Assembly: GCF_021869535.1 (NCBI RefSeq) | Contig: NW_026262593.1 | Span: 54,113,318-54,177,317, forward strand | DNA: 64,000 bases | Source of the DNA: Mytilus californianus | Taxonomy: Eukaryota; Mollusca; Bivalvia; Mytilida; Mytilidae | Direction of reading: 5' to 3' | Shown: positions 23,201-29,987 of the stretch, piece by piece | How the letters are laid out: every line of letters starts with the position of its first letter | Numbering within the stretch: the stretch's first letter is position 1 | Notes under the pieces: model-generated | Seen by the model: only the letters and a program-made list of their open reading frames with translations | The model's database searches: none | Told to the model about the DNA's origin: nothing | Position numbers and translations under genes: made by a program

Positions 23201-24386
23201 AATCTATAGCAAAATGGAATTGGTACCAACATCGTGCGCAACGTCTTATATACTAGTAATAAGTTGAAACATATTTTATGATCAAGAATAGCAAACTGGG
23301 TTGGACACAAGTTATAAAAACATTTGAAACGTACTCTCCCAAGATCATGTCTTTCTGTACTGTTTAAAACGTTGATCGTGTGCACATTTTTAGAATGAAG
23401 ATTTAAAAAACCCATCAAAGCAAAACACAGAAAAATGATACTCCCGAAAGAAAAATCGAAGATGAGGTCGGTTACTCCGAATATGTAAACAGATCCTGTT
23501 CCACTATTGTCCCCCAAAGTGTTCCTCGTGACTTATACATATTCTCGGAAATGTCTGCTTGCAAGGCAACTGAGGGTGGCATGAACATACCCATTACTTT
23601 GAATAGTACATACCGTAAATGACAGGAAAAGGTTACAACATGCAATTTTATTATACTTCATGTCAAAATGCCAGATTGTGATTGGTTAATACGAGGGAGA
23701 CAATTTACTTTATTCTATGGCAAATACTCTATTACCCTTCACGGAAACGCTTGATCAATTGTGCGCTTTATTAAACACGGATGGTTGTTATGTACAAGAC
23801 GTTATAGTTTATAATTAAATTTGATAGACAGTAATAACAGAACATAAAGTATAATAAATTAAAAAACACATAGCTGAGAGGGTAATAGAGCAGATTGTTA
23901 CCCCTTGAAAAGACATTGTCAACCTTGGCTTCGCCGCGGGTTGACAATGTTTTCTCGGGGTAACAATCTGCTCTATTACCCTCTCAGCTATGTGTTATTT
24001 ATATAATGTTATATATCAATTTTCTATCAATTTCAGAAACAAGTAAAACCGAACCGGCTTGTGCTTGCTCATGTACAAATAACAAATCAACGAACCAAAC
24101 TGCAACTAGCAGAAATACCAATGCTCATTTATCACCGACAGAAATACAGGAATCCATTGACAAGATTGTTCGTGACATCAAAATAAACAAAAACTCTACG
24201 TCACAGTATAAGCGGAAGTTCAAAAGCTCACCAGACGACAGATTCAGCGCACGTGTTATTGGGATATCTGGCGTTTCAATCGTGGGCATTATCAGTTTGG
24301 TCATTGTTGGTTTTGATTTGAAAAATTTGTATGATGCTTTTGAGACAATGTATCACAGATTGAGAGATCTAAGAAAAACTCGTTAG
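8041..24386 (+). CDS. C-type lectin-like / PAN-like transmembrane receptor gene (seven coding exons)
   Basis: Predicted coding exons are 8041-8273, 9709-9929, 13257-13538, 14430-14468, 18057-18095, 19922-19960 and 24037-24386. Phases agree at every junction (2, then 1 throughout), giving 1203 nt, or 400 aa plus stop. Order: hydrophobic N-terminus, C-type lectin-like domain (about residues 25-151), Cys-rich PAN/apple-like domain (about 152-245), a Thr/Glu/Gln-rich stalk of three 13-residue modules, a Cys cluster, one transmembrane helix (about 358-378) and a tail of about 22 basic residues. It is likely a type I surface receptor or adhesion protein. The ligand is unknown, and the lectin fold lacks the usual calcium/sugar motif. 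The 5' end is the weakest part; further 5' or skipped mini-exons are possible. Splice sites are inferred by eye. Confidence 0.72.
8838..9216. repeat. Inverted pair around ACTTGTAAGTTCGTGACCTT
   Basis: ACTTGTAAGTTCGTGACCTT at about 8838 is the reverse complement of AAGGTCACGAACTTACAAG at about 9195. The 360 bp between hold nothing I recognise, and the small open frames there have no domain signature. It could be a non-autonomous DNA element in intron 1, although the outer flanks also diverge gradually. Confidence 0.5.
9464..9674 (+). mobile_element. GAATAGAGAATAATGG MITE family, copy 4
   Basis: Starts GAGGGTCTGCATGCGGTTTA and ends ACCCCCCTCTCAATCCT. The interior has AAATAGAGAAA and AAATAAAGAGCAGATAATAATGG units. 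It ends 34 bp before the acceptor-defined start of exon 2. Confidence 0.7.
9709..9929 (+). CDS. Lectin-like gene exon 2: second half of C-type lectin-like domain
   Basis: It starts after GATTTTAG and joins exon 1 in phase 2 to read NFHVWIGLRKD, the WIG core of the fold. Then come KWTDNS, WEDDGPNTNCYA and a closing WVEKMCTERFVFVCE, with the conserved late cysteines. The EPN/QPD triplet and the WND motif that bind calcium and sugar in true lectins are absent, so calcium-dependent sugar binding is doubtful. It ends G|GTATAC in phase 1. Family copies of a small MITE lie 34 bp upstream and about 70 bp downstream. Confidence 0.85.
10003..10170 (+). mobile_element. GAATAGAGAATAATGG MITE family, copy 5 (truncated)
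   Basis: Begins GGGGTCTGGATAGAGTTGAA and runs through GAATAGAGAAAAATAGG and GAATAGAGAATAATGGGG units. No right-hand inverted end is visible. It lies about 70 bp after exon 2. Confidence 0.65.
10290..10418. repeat. Imperfect palindrome around AAAGTTTTGTC
   Basis: Left arm TATATTAAAGTTTTGTCTTT and right arm AAGACAAAACTTTAATATA flank about 70 bp. Outer bases (TGTTA and TAACA) continue the pairing. It is a likely miniature inverted-repeat element with no coding content. Confidence 0.6.
10604..10998. mobile_element. Small inverted-repeat element, TTAAGGATGTTCGCTAC ends
   Basis: TTAAGGATGTTCGCTACTC at the left pairs with GAGGAGCGAACATCTTAA at the right, and both ends carry TTAA. The 395-bp interior is non-coding. 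TTAA at both ends would suit a TTAA-targeting element, but it could also be part of the inverted repeat. A separate short palindrome around GAGACATATAATTG sits just outside at 10573-10601. Confidence 0.65.
11265..11450 (-). repeat. Dispersed element with CAATCAG block (copy 2, inverted)
   Basis: CTGATTGGCTGAAAGTTTTT and CATAATTTTGGCATGTGACC are the reverse complement of blocks at 7060-7110. The element ends near GACAGAAAAAATATTACAG. Confidence 0.6.
11990..12356 (+). repeat. Dispersed repeat with GGGGCCAGCTGAAG block (copy 1)
   Basis: It matches 21122-21476 in the same orientation. Shared blocks are TTCTACATTGGCTA, GGTTGAGATCTCA, CAAGTCAGGAACCTCTGGCC, TTGTTTAGGGGCCAGCTGAA, TCCGGGTGCGGGA, TGAAGACCCATT and GGTCGGGTTGTTGTC. 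It is a common mussel-type repeat with no open frame of note. Confidence 0.75.
12421..12655 (+). mobile_element. GAATAGAGAATAATGG MITE family, copy 6
   Basis: Begins GAGAGGGTGTGGATTGGTAT, followed by TACAGAATAATGGGC and repeated AAAGAATAGAGAAT units. The right inverted end has decayed. Confidence 0.65.
12690..13215 (+). mobile_element. Probable retroelement 3' remnant
   Basis: AT-rich sequence with the blocks AAGAGGTTTAGCTAGCTATA, AAACCAGGTTTAATCCACC, AGTCAGGAATATGACAGTTG and TTTTCCTTGGAGTTCGGTAT. I recognise these as a frequent 3'-terminal segment of mussel retroelement copies; this is recollection, not a search. No coding part remains. It stops about 41 bp before the acceptor of exon 3. 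Confidence 0.5.
13257..13538 (+). CDS. Lectin-like gene exon 3: Cys-rich PAN/apple-like domain
   Basis: It starts after TTTCCGCAG and joins exon 2 in phase 1. The 94 residues hold ten cysteines in an order resembling the PAN/apple-like ectodomains common in molluscs. Landmarks are GQCTFENRPPGRGC, SQSDCQLECLKKE, ECWAAAYMYDCECPDCW and LFIKTCF. The exon end is unusual: the best donor is CAAG|GCAAGC, a GC rather than GT site. It preserves phase 1 into exon 4, and reading on would enter a mobile element at 13553. The Cys-pair pattern is seen directly; the fold name is tentative. Confidence 0.75.
13553..13840 (-). mobile_element. MITE with GCAGGA minisatellite interior (copy 2, complete)
   Basis: Near-perfect terminal inverted repeats of about 40 bp: GGGAGCTACCATTTGATTTT at the left and its complement, AAAATCAAATGGTAGCTCCC, at the right, each with a G/C homopolymer. 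Between them are about seven units of TCCTGCC plus a T-run, the complement of 1059-1285. TTA flanks both ends, which would suit a PIF/Harbinger-type 3-bp target duplication. It begins 14 bp after the exon 3 boundary. Confidence 0.8.
13890..14065 (-). repeat. Dispersed tail repeat plus retroelement flank fragments
   Basis: GTGGTATGATTACCAATAAG and GGTCACCGTACGATC are the reverse complement of the tail repeat seen at 1620-1765. GGGGTGATCTCATGTGATCG with the adjoining GCAGATCCGGTTCC box matches the fragment at 1290-1470 and 31020-31062. Confidence 0.65.
14430..14468 (+). CDS. Lectin-like gene exon 4: 13-residue stalk module A
   Basis: A 39-nt exon between CATTTTCAG and GTATAG, phase 1 at both sides. 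With the preceding base it reads GNTSTTQAEPQTA. It is rich in Thr, Gln and Ser, so it is likely an extended and possibly O-glycosylated stalk. NTS gives an N-glycosylation sequon. Recognition depends on matching phase, length and splice sites with exons 5 and 6. Confidence 0.7.
14690..14892 (+). repeat. GTTCC/GGAAC dispersed element (copy 1)
   Basis: Alternating words such as TTGTTCCGCCTAACAGAAG, TTCCACTGGAAACTTTGTTA, TGTTCCTGTTGGAACAAAT and ATTCCAGTGGAAATAATATT. Many units are themselves palindromic around TTCC.GGAA. Matching copies lie at 47105-47262 (minus) and 50980-51175 (plus). Confidence 0.75.
15530..16200. other. Higher-GC segment of unknown nature
   Basis: This stretch is visibly richer in G and C than its surroundings and carries overlapping small open frames on both strands (15537-15740 plus, 15651-15866 minus, 15918-16184 minus). 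The peptides show no domain I recognise. AAGATGGCGGCCTACCAAAA followed by TGGCGTCCGCCACC resembles sequence found in transposon or promoter DNA. It could be a decayed mobile element. I do not call a gene. Confidence 0.4.
16233..16640. mobile_element. Non-autonomous DNA element, GGTCTTTTCACCACCG ends
   Basis: GGTCTTTTCACCACCG at the left and CGGTGGTGAAAAGACC at the right are exact inverted repeats. Next to each come related words: GAACACCACCGAACACC at the left and TGTTAGATGG, TGTGTTCGGT at the right. The 400-bp interior is AT-rich and non-coding. Confidence 0.75.
16670..17300. other. Low-complexity purine-rich stretch with a C22-type run
   Basis: Short A-runs with GATTTATGTAC words (16675-16765), then a GA-rich tract of GAGCGAGAGAG and GAATGAATGAGTG words (16905-17060). 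A cytosine run of about 21 bases follows at 17275-17295. The minus-strand open frames here are composition artefacts. Confidence 0.6.
17757..18016 (-). mobile_element. GAATAGAGAATAATGG MITE family, copy 7
   Basis: Ends GAGGTCTGGACGGAGG and CCCCATCCAGACCCTCA, with plus-strand interior units TTTCTCTATTCTTTATATT repeated about six times. It stops 40 bp before exon 5, so its pyrimidine-rich strand leads into that acceptor region. Confidence 0.75.
18057..18095 (+). CDS. Lectin-like gene exon 5: 13-residue stalk module B
   Basis: A 39-nt exon, phase 1 at both sides, after TTGTATTACAG and before GTATAA. It reads EEMTTASNEQIAK. The alternative AG two bases downstream would create an in-frame stop, so 18057 is preferred. 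Same length and phase as exons 4 and 6. Confidence 0.68.
18600..18870. other. A-rich low-complexity tract
   Basis: About 270 bp almost entirely of A-runs with interspersed TTTT and AAATAAA words. It follows a short GTGTTATT/AATAACAC-type palindrome near 18570-18605 (CCCGGGTGTAAATAACACCC). No coding content. Confidence 0.7.
18996..19114. repeat. 119-bp palindrome, TGTAATCAGGGGTGTAC arms
   Basis: The left arm TGTAATCAGGGGTGTACGGA pairs with CTGTACACCCCTGATTACA at the right. Pairing continues inward through AATTTTACACCGGTGT and ACACCGGTGTAAAATT and then TGCATACAC/GTGTATGAA, to a GC-rich loop around CCTTCGGCTGCGCC. A miniature inverted-repeat element or strong cruciform sequence. Confidence 0.85.
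19922..19960 (+). CDS. Lectin-like gene exon 6: 13-residue stalk module C
   Basis: A 39-nt exon, phase 1 at both sides, after TTTTATATTTTAG and before GTATTA. It reads EDVITEATETMKT. Together with exons 4 and 5 it builds a 39-residue Thr/Glu-rich linker between the PAN-like domain and the membrane-proximal exon. Confidence 0.7.
21122..21476 (+). repeat. Dispersed repeat with GGGGCCAGCTGAAG block (copy 2)
   Basis: Same family and orientation as 11990-12356, with shared blocks in the same order. The open frame at 21357-21614 begins inside it and is not a gene. Confidence 0.75.
22450..23050. repeat. Diverged local repeats around GTTGGGACAA
   Basis: CGTTGGGACAAAACGGCTAT at about 22452 and CGTTGGGACAAGATGGCTAT at about 22653 are followed by the same ACTTTTTGAA word. 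Weaker relatives (GTTGGACATT) lie near 22847 and 23034. The spacing of roughly 200 bp suggests an old tandem array. The open frame at 22665-22877 has no recognisable domain. Confidence 0.5.
23865..23997. repeat. 133-bp palindrome, ACACATAGCTGAGAGGG arms
   Basis: ACACATAGCTGAGAGGGTAA with AGAGCAGATTGTTACCCC at the left is matched by the complement GGGGTAACAATCTGCTCT with TTACCCTCTCAGCTATGTGT at the right. Inner arms ACATTGTCAACC and GGTTGACAATGT enclose a loop TTGGCTTCGCCGC. About 59 bp per arm are almost perfectly complementary. It ends about 39 bp before the acceptor of the last lectin-gene exon. Confidence 0.9.
24037..24386 (+). CDS. Lectin-like gene exon 7: membrane-proximal motif, transmembrane helix, tail
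   Basis: Begins after CTATCAATTTCAG in phase 1 and ends at the TAG at 24384-24386. It reads a Cys cluster (ACACSC), a Thr/Asn-rich piece with N-glycosylation sequons, then an amphipathic stretch LSPTEIQESIDKIVRDIKI, the motif YKRKFKSSPDDR, a 20-residue hydrophobic helix (VIGISGVSIVGIISLVIVGF) and a basic tail ending RDLRKTR. From memory, this kind of ending (Cys cluster, K.L/I.V.K...S.Y.R...S.PDDR, helix) occurs at the C-terminus of many otherwise different bivalve surface proteins. That makes it a likely shared anchor module. Confidence 0.82.
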
Positions 24387-25480
24387 AGTCCATGACGTTA
24401 TGTTAGTGATAACGTGCTGTATAGTTTACGCCAAAGTTGTGTGTTTCTTTATTTTGCATTCGCTGATCTTCGCTTGCTGGTTTATTTTGAGGGTCAGGTA
24501 AAATACGAACAAATCGAAATATTTCGAAATACTTTTCAAAACTAGAAAAATAGGATTGTAACGTTTATTTTTTCTCTCAATTATATGGAATCGACCATTC
24601 ACCACAGAAGGGACATTAATATTCGAAGTTGTCTGAATGTAATTTTCTTTTAACAGCATTAAAAATTTATATAATCTGTCTTGGTATAAAGAAGAACTGC
24701 CAGTCTATATTTCTTATAAAAACAAAAAAAAAAAAAACTACAGCTCATGCATTTGTAATGATAAAAAAAGGTTCATCTTTTCAATGTACTATGATTTTTT
24801 CACTTTTGGTATATTGGAAATTTCTCAAATTTCATTTTTTTCTCCAAGAACGTCAATTTCGTCCATTATTTGATTTATGTTGAAAATATATTTTCATATA
24901 TTGATTCTTATAGACGAAATACATATTTAAAAATGTTCTTATATACTTTGTCAGGAAATATACATGAATGCTTTCGCGTTATTGAGCTTACCCTTACCTC
25001 TAAGTAATAACGCTAATCTGATTTTTTTGTTTCTCGAGAAAATGGGTTCATTCCAAAGATGTTTTCCTCGACACAATCGTTCTTCATATTTCCATTAAAG
25101 GTTGATTAGTTGTTCCCCCAAAATATTATTTTAGCAGAAATGAAAAGGTTAACTTGCAAGAGATGTTTATTCACTATAAAAAAGTCATTTCTAAATATTT
25201 CGGCAAACGTTCCGAAGAATAACCGCGAAATAGCCTCATATAATACCCATATTTATGTGTATAACGGTATCTTCGAATAAAGTTACTGTTCGGAGATGTT
25301 CTAGATTGTAACAGTGATTACGGTGCTTAAGCAAAAATGTCTAAACTTTAACGGCGATAAACAAAAAACGTCCCTAAAATGTGTTCGTGTAAACATTCAA
25401 TTGAAAATTTAGGGTAAGTAGTGTGGTAGAAAACACAACACGAACACAACCAAAAACTAGGGGAGGGGGGCCTCACTTTC
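24387..25480. other. 3' flank of the lectin-like gene, no further gene seen
   Basis: AT-rich sequence that should contain the 3' UTR. I see no unambiguous AATAAA close to the stop; the AT-rich words near 24660 are candidates only. An A14 run lies at about 24725. No exon or RNA gene recognised. Confidence 0.4.
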
Positions 25481-25489
25481 TCCGGAATA

Positions 25490-26090
25490 ATTAGCAGGAC
25501 CTACTCCACTTATGACACCCATAGTGTTGCTCATGGTAGGTACAAATCTGGTGATGTGTCTCATTTTGTGATGTCACAATTAAGTCAAAGGGAGTGGGAT
25601 TGTGGTAACGACAATTGGAACATATCTGTGATCATCTGTGATACACATCAATTTTTTTCAAATAAAAATCAAAATCAAATCAATTTTTTTTATTTCCTAA
25701 TCACAGGGCCCTTTTGGGCATTACAAAATTTAACACGATCATTCACACTTTCATACCAATCCTTCTCACTCCGCTCATTCTGATTATGTTAATTAGATAC
25801 TAGTAACGGTACATTAGAACATACATAAAAGTAATTATATATCCTATAATGGCCAACCAACTCGTGATGGCATCAGTAAAAGTTTTGAAGAGACGACTTA
25901 AACTTTATCACTTATATATACAATTGGATCCTTTGATTTAATAGCGTCCTCAACTGGGAGATATATACTTCATATGCAGGCGCCGTTGGAATGTTGCTAC
26001 ATAGAAATGAAAAGTTCGAAGGCATATGCATGCTTTTGTCGTAAAGGTTTGTTCTCAACCAACCCTCATTGTAAATATCTAGATCGGTAT
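25490..26090 (-). pseudogene. Penelope-like reverse transcriptase element, tail copy C
   Basis: AACGACAATTGGAACATATC, GCCAACCAACTCGTGATGGC, CAACTGGGAGATATATACTT and GGAATGTTGCTACATAGAAA each recur in the same order at 26220-26460, the 3' end of the next copy. On the minus strand the block corresponds to the C-terminal part and flank of the reverse transcriptase, with many stops. It is separated from copy B by a G/C homopolymer at 26160-26200. Confidence 0.7.
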
Positions 26091-26204
26091 GTCAAAGAGA
26101 GGCGAAGGATACCAAAGGGACATTCAAACTCATATAATCAACAAAATTTTTCCCACGAAAGGGGGGCCCGGGCCCCCCCAGCCCCCCCCCCCCCCCCCCT
26201 GATC

Positions 26205-27125
26205 CGCATATGATTGTAGTTACGACAATTGGAACATATCTGTCGTCATATGTGAAACAGATATTTCCATAACGGTTAACCAACTCATGATGGCATCCGT
26301 AAAATTTACAAAGGGATGATTTCAATTTCACCACTTGAAACTCTTGGTTTAATAGCTTCCTTGTGAGCAGTGGGAAACACAAGCTCTGGAATATCGTATC
26401 AACTGGGAGATATATACTCCGTATGCAGGCGCTGCTGGAATGTTGCTACATAGAAACGGAAAGTTCACAATTGGGAAGCTGAATCATCTCTTTTGTCGTA
26501 AAGTCTTGTTTTCAACCTACCCTCAATTTCTAGATGTAAGTCAAGATATGAGGCAGACTTAACTTTATCTGTTGTATCCTTTATCTCAAGTTCGATGGGA
26601 TAGATGCGTTCAGCATTGTCACCAAATTTTGAATTATTTAGTGAGAGAACATCATCTATATAGCGAAAAATGAAATTAAAGGATACTGCTAACTTCTTTC
26701 CTTTCCTCCTAAGAAGTTTCTGTATGAAGTCAGCCTCATATGAATAAAGGAATAAGTCGGCAAGAAGAGGAGCACAGTTGGTTCCCATGGGAACGCCGAT
26801 TGTTTGTTACGTCCTCCAAACGTAACAAATATGTTGTTAATCAAGAAATCAAGCATCTTGATAATGTCAGTTTCAGAGAATTTTTTGTTTGAATCAGAGT
26901 GACTTTTTAAAGTAAGGTTTATCGCTCCCTAAGACAAAAAAACTTGTACCTATGTAAGCCATTCTTTTTTTATGAAACAAAGCATGACCAACTCTTTCAA
27001 TTTGTCTTTTAGTTTGGAATGGGGAATACTTGTGTAAAGTGCAGAAAAGTCAAATGTTTTAATACTATTGCAAGATGAAAGAGTCTTAGATTGTATGTAC
27101 TCAAAAAGACTTTTGAAATTGTCAA
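26205..27125 (-). pseudogene. Penelope-like reverse transcriptase, degraded copy B
   Basis: Minus-strand frames in order from 27125 downward: KTFDFSALYTSIPHSKLKDK, a finger/palm motif typical of Penelope-like elements; then MGTNCAPLLADLFLYSYEAD (26788 on); the catalytic FRYIDDVLSL with the YxDD box; SASYLDLHLE and LYDKRDD; and the C-terminal LLTRKLLNQ and KFYGCHHELVNRYG near 26370-26270. Frameshifts and stops separate these pieces, so it is inactive. The Penelope-like assignment rests on FDFSALYTSIP plus YIDD and is from memory. No GIY-YIG domain is visible. Confidence 0.75.
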
Positions 27126-28015
27126 GATATGAGGCAGACTTAACGGTATCTGTTGTATCCTTTATTTCAAGTACGATGGAAAAGATCCGTTCAACATAGT
27201 CACTAAACTTTGACATCATCTATATAGTGGAAATGGCATTACATGATATTGACGGCTTCTTTTTATTCTTCATAAGAAGCTGAAGTATGAAGTCTGTCTC
27301 GTATAAATAAAGAAACTAATCGGCAAGAAGAGGAGCACAGGATGTTCCCATTGGAATGCCGATTGTTTGCTGAAAAACGTAACAAATATATATGATTTCA
27401 TTGAAGAAGAAAAAATCAAGCATATCAATTTTTTGTTTGAATCAGAGTTGTTTTTACAAAGTATGAGTTATCCCTTAGTTGAACAGGATATGTGTATCTA
27501 CGTTGGTCCTTCTTTTTGATAAAACAAAGTAGGCCTATTCTTTCATTCTGTCTTTACGTTTAGAATAATGGAGTAGGTAGAGAAGTCAAATGCTTCATAC
27601 TGTTGCAAGAGGACAAAAACTTAGAGTGCATGTATTCTAACAGATCTTTGGATTTTTTTAGAATCGACATCTGATTCACTCCTTCCTTATAGTAGGTAGT
27701 TAAACAGTTACTCTGAAGTCCGGCTTTGATTGCTGATAACATTTATTTGTTTATAGTTTGGGAAGAGGTTTCATGGAACACTTGGAAGACACAGCATCAT
27801 TTAACGTTGTTTGTAACTGGGATCCTTATGTAGTTTTGGTATCCAGTACCGAGAGAGATAATCCAGTTCTTAATCTTAATAAAGTTGAATTTCCAATGAA
27901 ACAGTCATAGAATACACCTATTTGATTGTTCAGGATTTCCTCTTTTGTAAGTGCCGTGGGAGTATATGTTGACTTTCCAACTAAATTGTCAATACCGTTA
28001 TCAAACAGTTTAAAT
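27126..28015 (-). pseudogene. Penelope-like reverse transcriptase, degraded copy A fused to copy B
   Basis: Read on the minus strand from 28015 it gives LVGKSTYTPTALTKEEIL, then broken frames to KAGLQSNCLTTYYKEGVNQM and LSSCNSMK (27742-27560), a second GIPMGTSCAPLLAD region near 27350, and SKFSDYVERIFSIVLEIKD to SASYLD (27219-27126). It then joins directly to copy B sequence that belongs earlier in the protein (KSLFEYIQSKTLSSCNS). Two truncated copies therefore lie head-to-tail. All frames are interrupted. Confidence 0.72.
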
Positions 28016-28069
28016 CATTTATCAAACAGTTTGTGTAAAGTGATTTATACGTCCTCTTAATTGACTTTT

Positions 28070-28212
28070 ATAGCTTGCCATGCAAAATGGGTTTTTCTCA
28101 TTGTTGAAGACCGTATTGTGACCTTTAGTTGCTTACTTTTACGTCATTTGGTCCGGCTCTGATGGAGAGTTGTTTCATTTATTGTAAATCATAGTACATT
28201 TTCTTATTTTTC
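28070..28212 (+). repeat. Dispersed tail repeat, copy near 28.1 kb
   Basis: TTTTATAGCTTGCCATGCAA, TGTTGAAGACCGTATTGTGA, ACGTCATTTGGTC and GGAGAGTTGTTTCATTTATTG correspond block by block to 1620-1765, with a decayed 3' end. Confidence 0.7.
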
Positions 28213-29520
28213 TTTTTACTGTCTAAGAAAGACAACTCAACAGTGGATAAGAGGAGCAATCTATATTTCACTTTTTTCTGATTAGCCAAAAGATCAGCAC
28301 CTATTTCACTATGATGTATTTCCGGACAAAGAGTAAATTAAAAATTAAATCAGTTATGTATAGAGTCTGTAAAGTTGGTAAGTCGGTGAGTAGAAACTAT
28401 TAGAAAATTTCGACTGCCACTAGAAAAAAGGATGTATTTGGCAGGGACAAAAATATGTTCCCGCATGCAATAGGTCAGTAACTGACCACGCAAACGATAC
28501 ATCGGATTTGAAAATAACGTCTCCGTTCTGAACTTATGTGGCTGCGTATTTATACATGATATTGCAGGATCTTTATTCATGAGATTTAAAATATGTGACT
28601 CGCCCTTTAAATGCAATAACTTCTTTAGGTTTTTTTTTAAATATGTTAAAATTATTTCAGATCATTTTAAATTACGCGTAAAATTTACGGATAGTCAAGT
28701 CTATTTCAGTCTCATGTCTAAAATTATCATGTCCTGGGAACCTCCATTGGCGGCTAATTTACAAATTTTTATACTGTGTGCAATTCTGTGGAAAGTGCTT
28801 CAAAATGGAAAGCTTACGCAATGCATGATGGAAAACATGAAATCTTCAGGTTTTTAGAAGATTTTGGCCGGAAAATCAGAAACAGAGGAGATAAAAGTTA
28901 TTTGCTCTGAAAAATTCAACCTACCCTGGCTACAGGCTATGTACAACTTAAAAGGTGTTTACCTGTGTGGCTGTGGCGGTATGTACACGTAGTGATGTCA
29001 AGTCTCACGCAATGCTTATTTGGCGGCATTTTCCTATTGTTTTTTCTCTTTGATCTTTACAATTTCCCCCATATCTCACGCATTTGCTTCTTGACAGCCC
29101 TGTATACGGTAATACCAAAACTTGGCAAAAGGTAGCCCTTTAGTGCATGAGTGACGTCAGTCTTTGGCTTTGAAATTGAATGCTTTAAAGTCAGCTTTAG
29201 ATAATGTGTACTTAGTTACACACTCTATAAGTAAGTGTTAATTGCGGACACCAATGTAAGTTTTATTCTATATAAGTATTCTTACTCATGATATTACGCA
29301 CTACACGCCACTAGAGGTAGAGCAGTCCAAACTAGAGTGGAACATTTTCAAGATGAGGGATCTGTATTAGCCATTTGTCTTATTTTGATTCGAAGACAAA
29401 GGTACAAAGGTGGTCTTAATTAACTATTTGTATGCGTTGCTTTTCAGATGTGTGACGGATGGAAAGATATCTACGTAGAAAACCAAGTGTGCTAATAGCT
29501 TTGACTTTGTTGCAGATGAT

Positions 29521-29987
29521 GAGGGTGGTAAAGGGTTATTTTCGTGCAACGTGATCGCCGTTTTTTATTTTACATTCAACGTGTTTTTACTTTTTTATTT
29601 GACGTTCAGTCGTGCAAGACAGGTGCCTCGTTCAACGTGTTCTGCTTATTTAATTTTACGTGCATCGTGATTTTCAAATGCTTATTTTGCGTGCTCGGTA
29701 TTTTTCAAAAAAAATTCAAACACTTGGCAGGGATCGTCAAGAAATACTTTTTTAAAAGCCGTAAACCATTTATATCATAAATGTGATACTAAATCGGGAA
29801 TATCAAGTAAAACAGAAAGTTTATATATACAAGAAGACAGTGACTCAGTCACAAAAGGTTCACATCAAAGTCTTTATTTTTCGTGCAACGTTCTTGACAG
29901 AAATTATTTCACGTTCAACGTGAAATTATGTCTTATTTCACGTTTTTTCCGTGCAAGCACCCCCCCCCCCCCCCTTTTACCACCCTC
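29521..29987. mobile_element. MITE with CGTGCAACGT interior and GATGAT target duplication
   Basis: GAGGGTGGTAAAGGG at the left and CCCTTTTACCACCCTC at the right are inverted ends, the right one next to a C-run. GATGAT flanks both sides (29515-29520 and 29988-29993). The interior repeats CGTGCAACGT, CGTTCAACGTG and ACGTGCATCGTG words beside T-rich tracts. The plus-strand open frame at 29544-29780 lies wholly inside and is not considered a gene. Confidence 0.82.

Noticed and set aside
23194-23517. 107-residue minus-strand open frame
   Set aside because: It has hydrophobic patches but no family signature, and its end overlaps a fragment of the dispersed flank repeat.
28350-28616. Possible N-terminal part of the reverse-transcriptase element
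   Set aside because: The translated peptide does not match the family blocks I recognise; the supported similarity begins near 28015.
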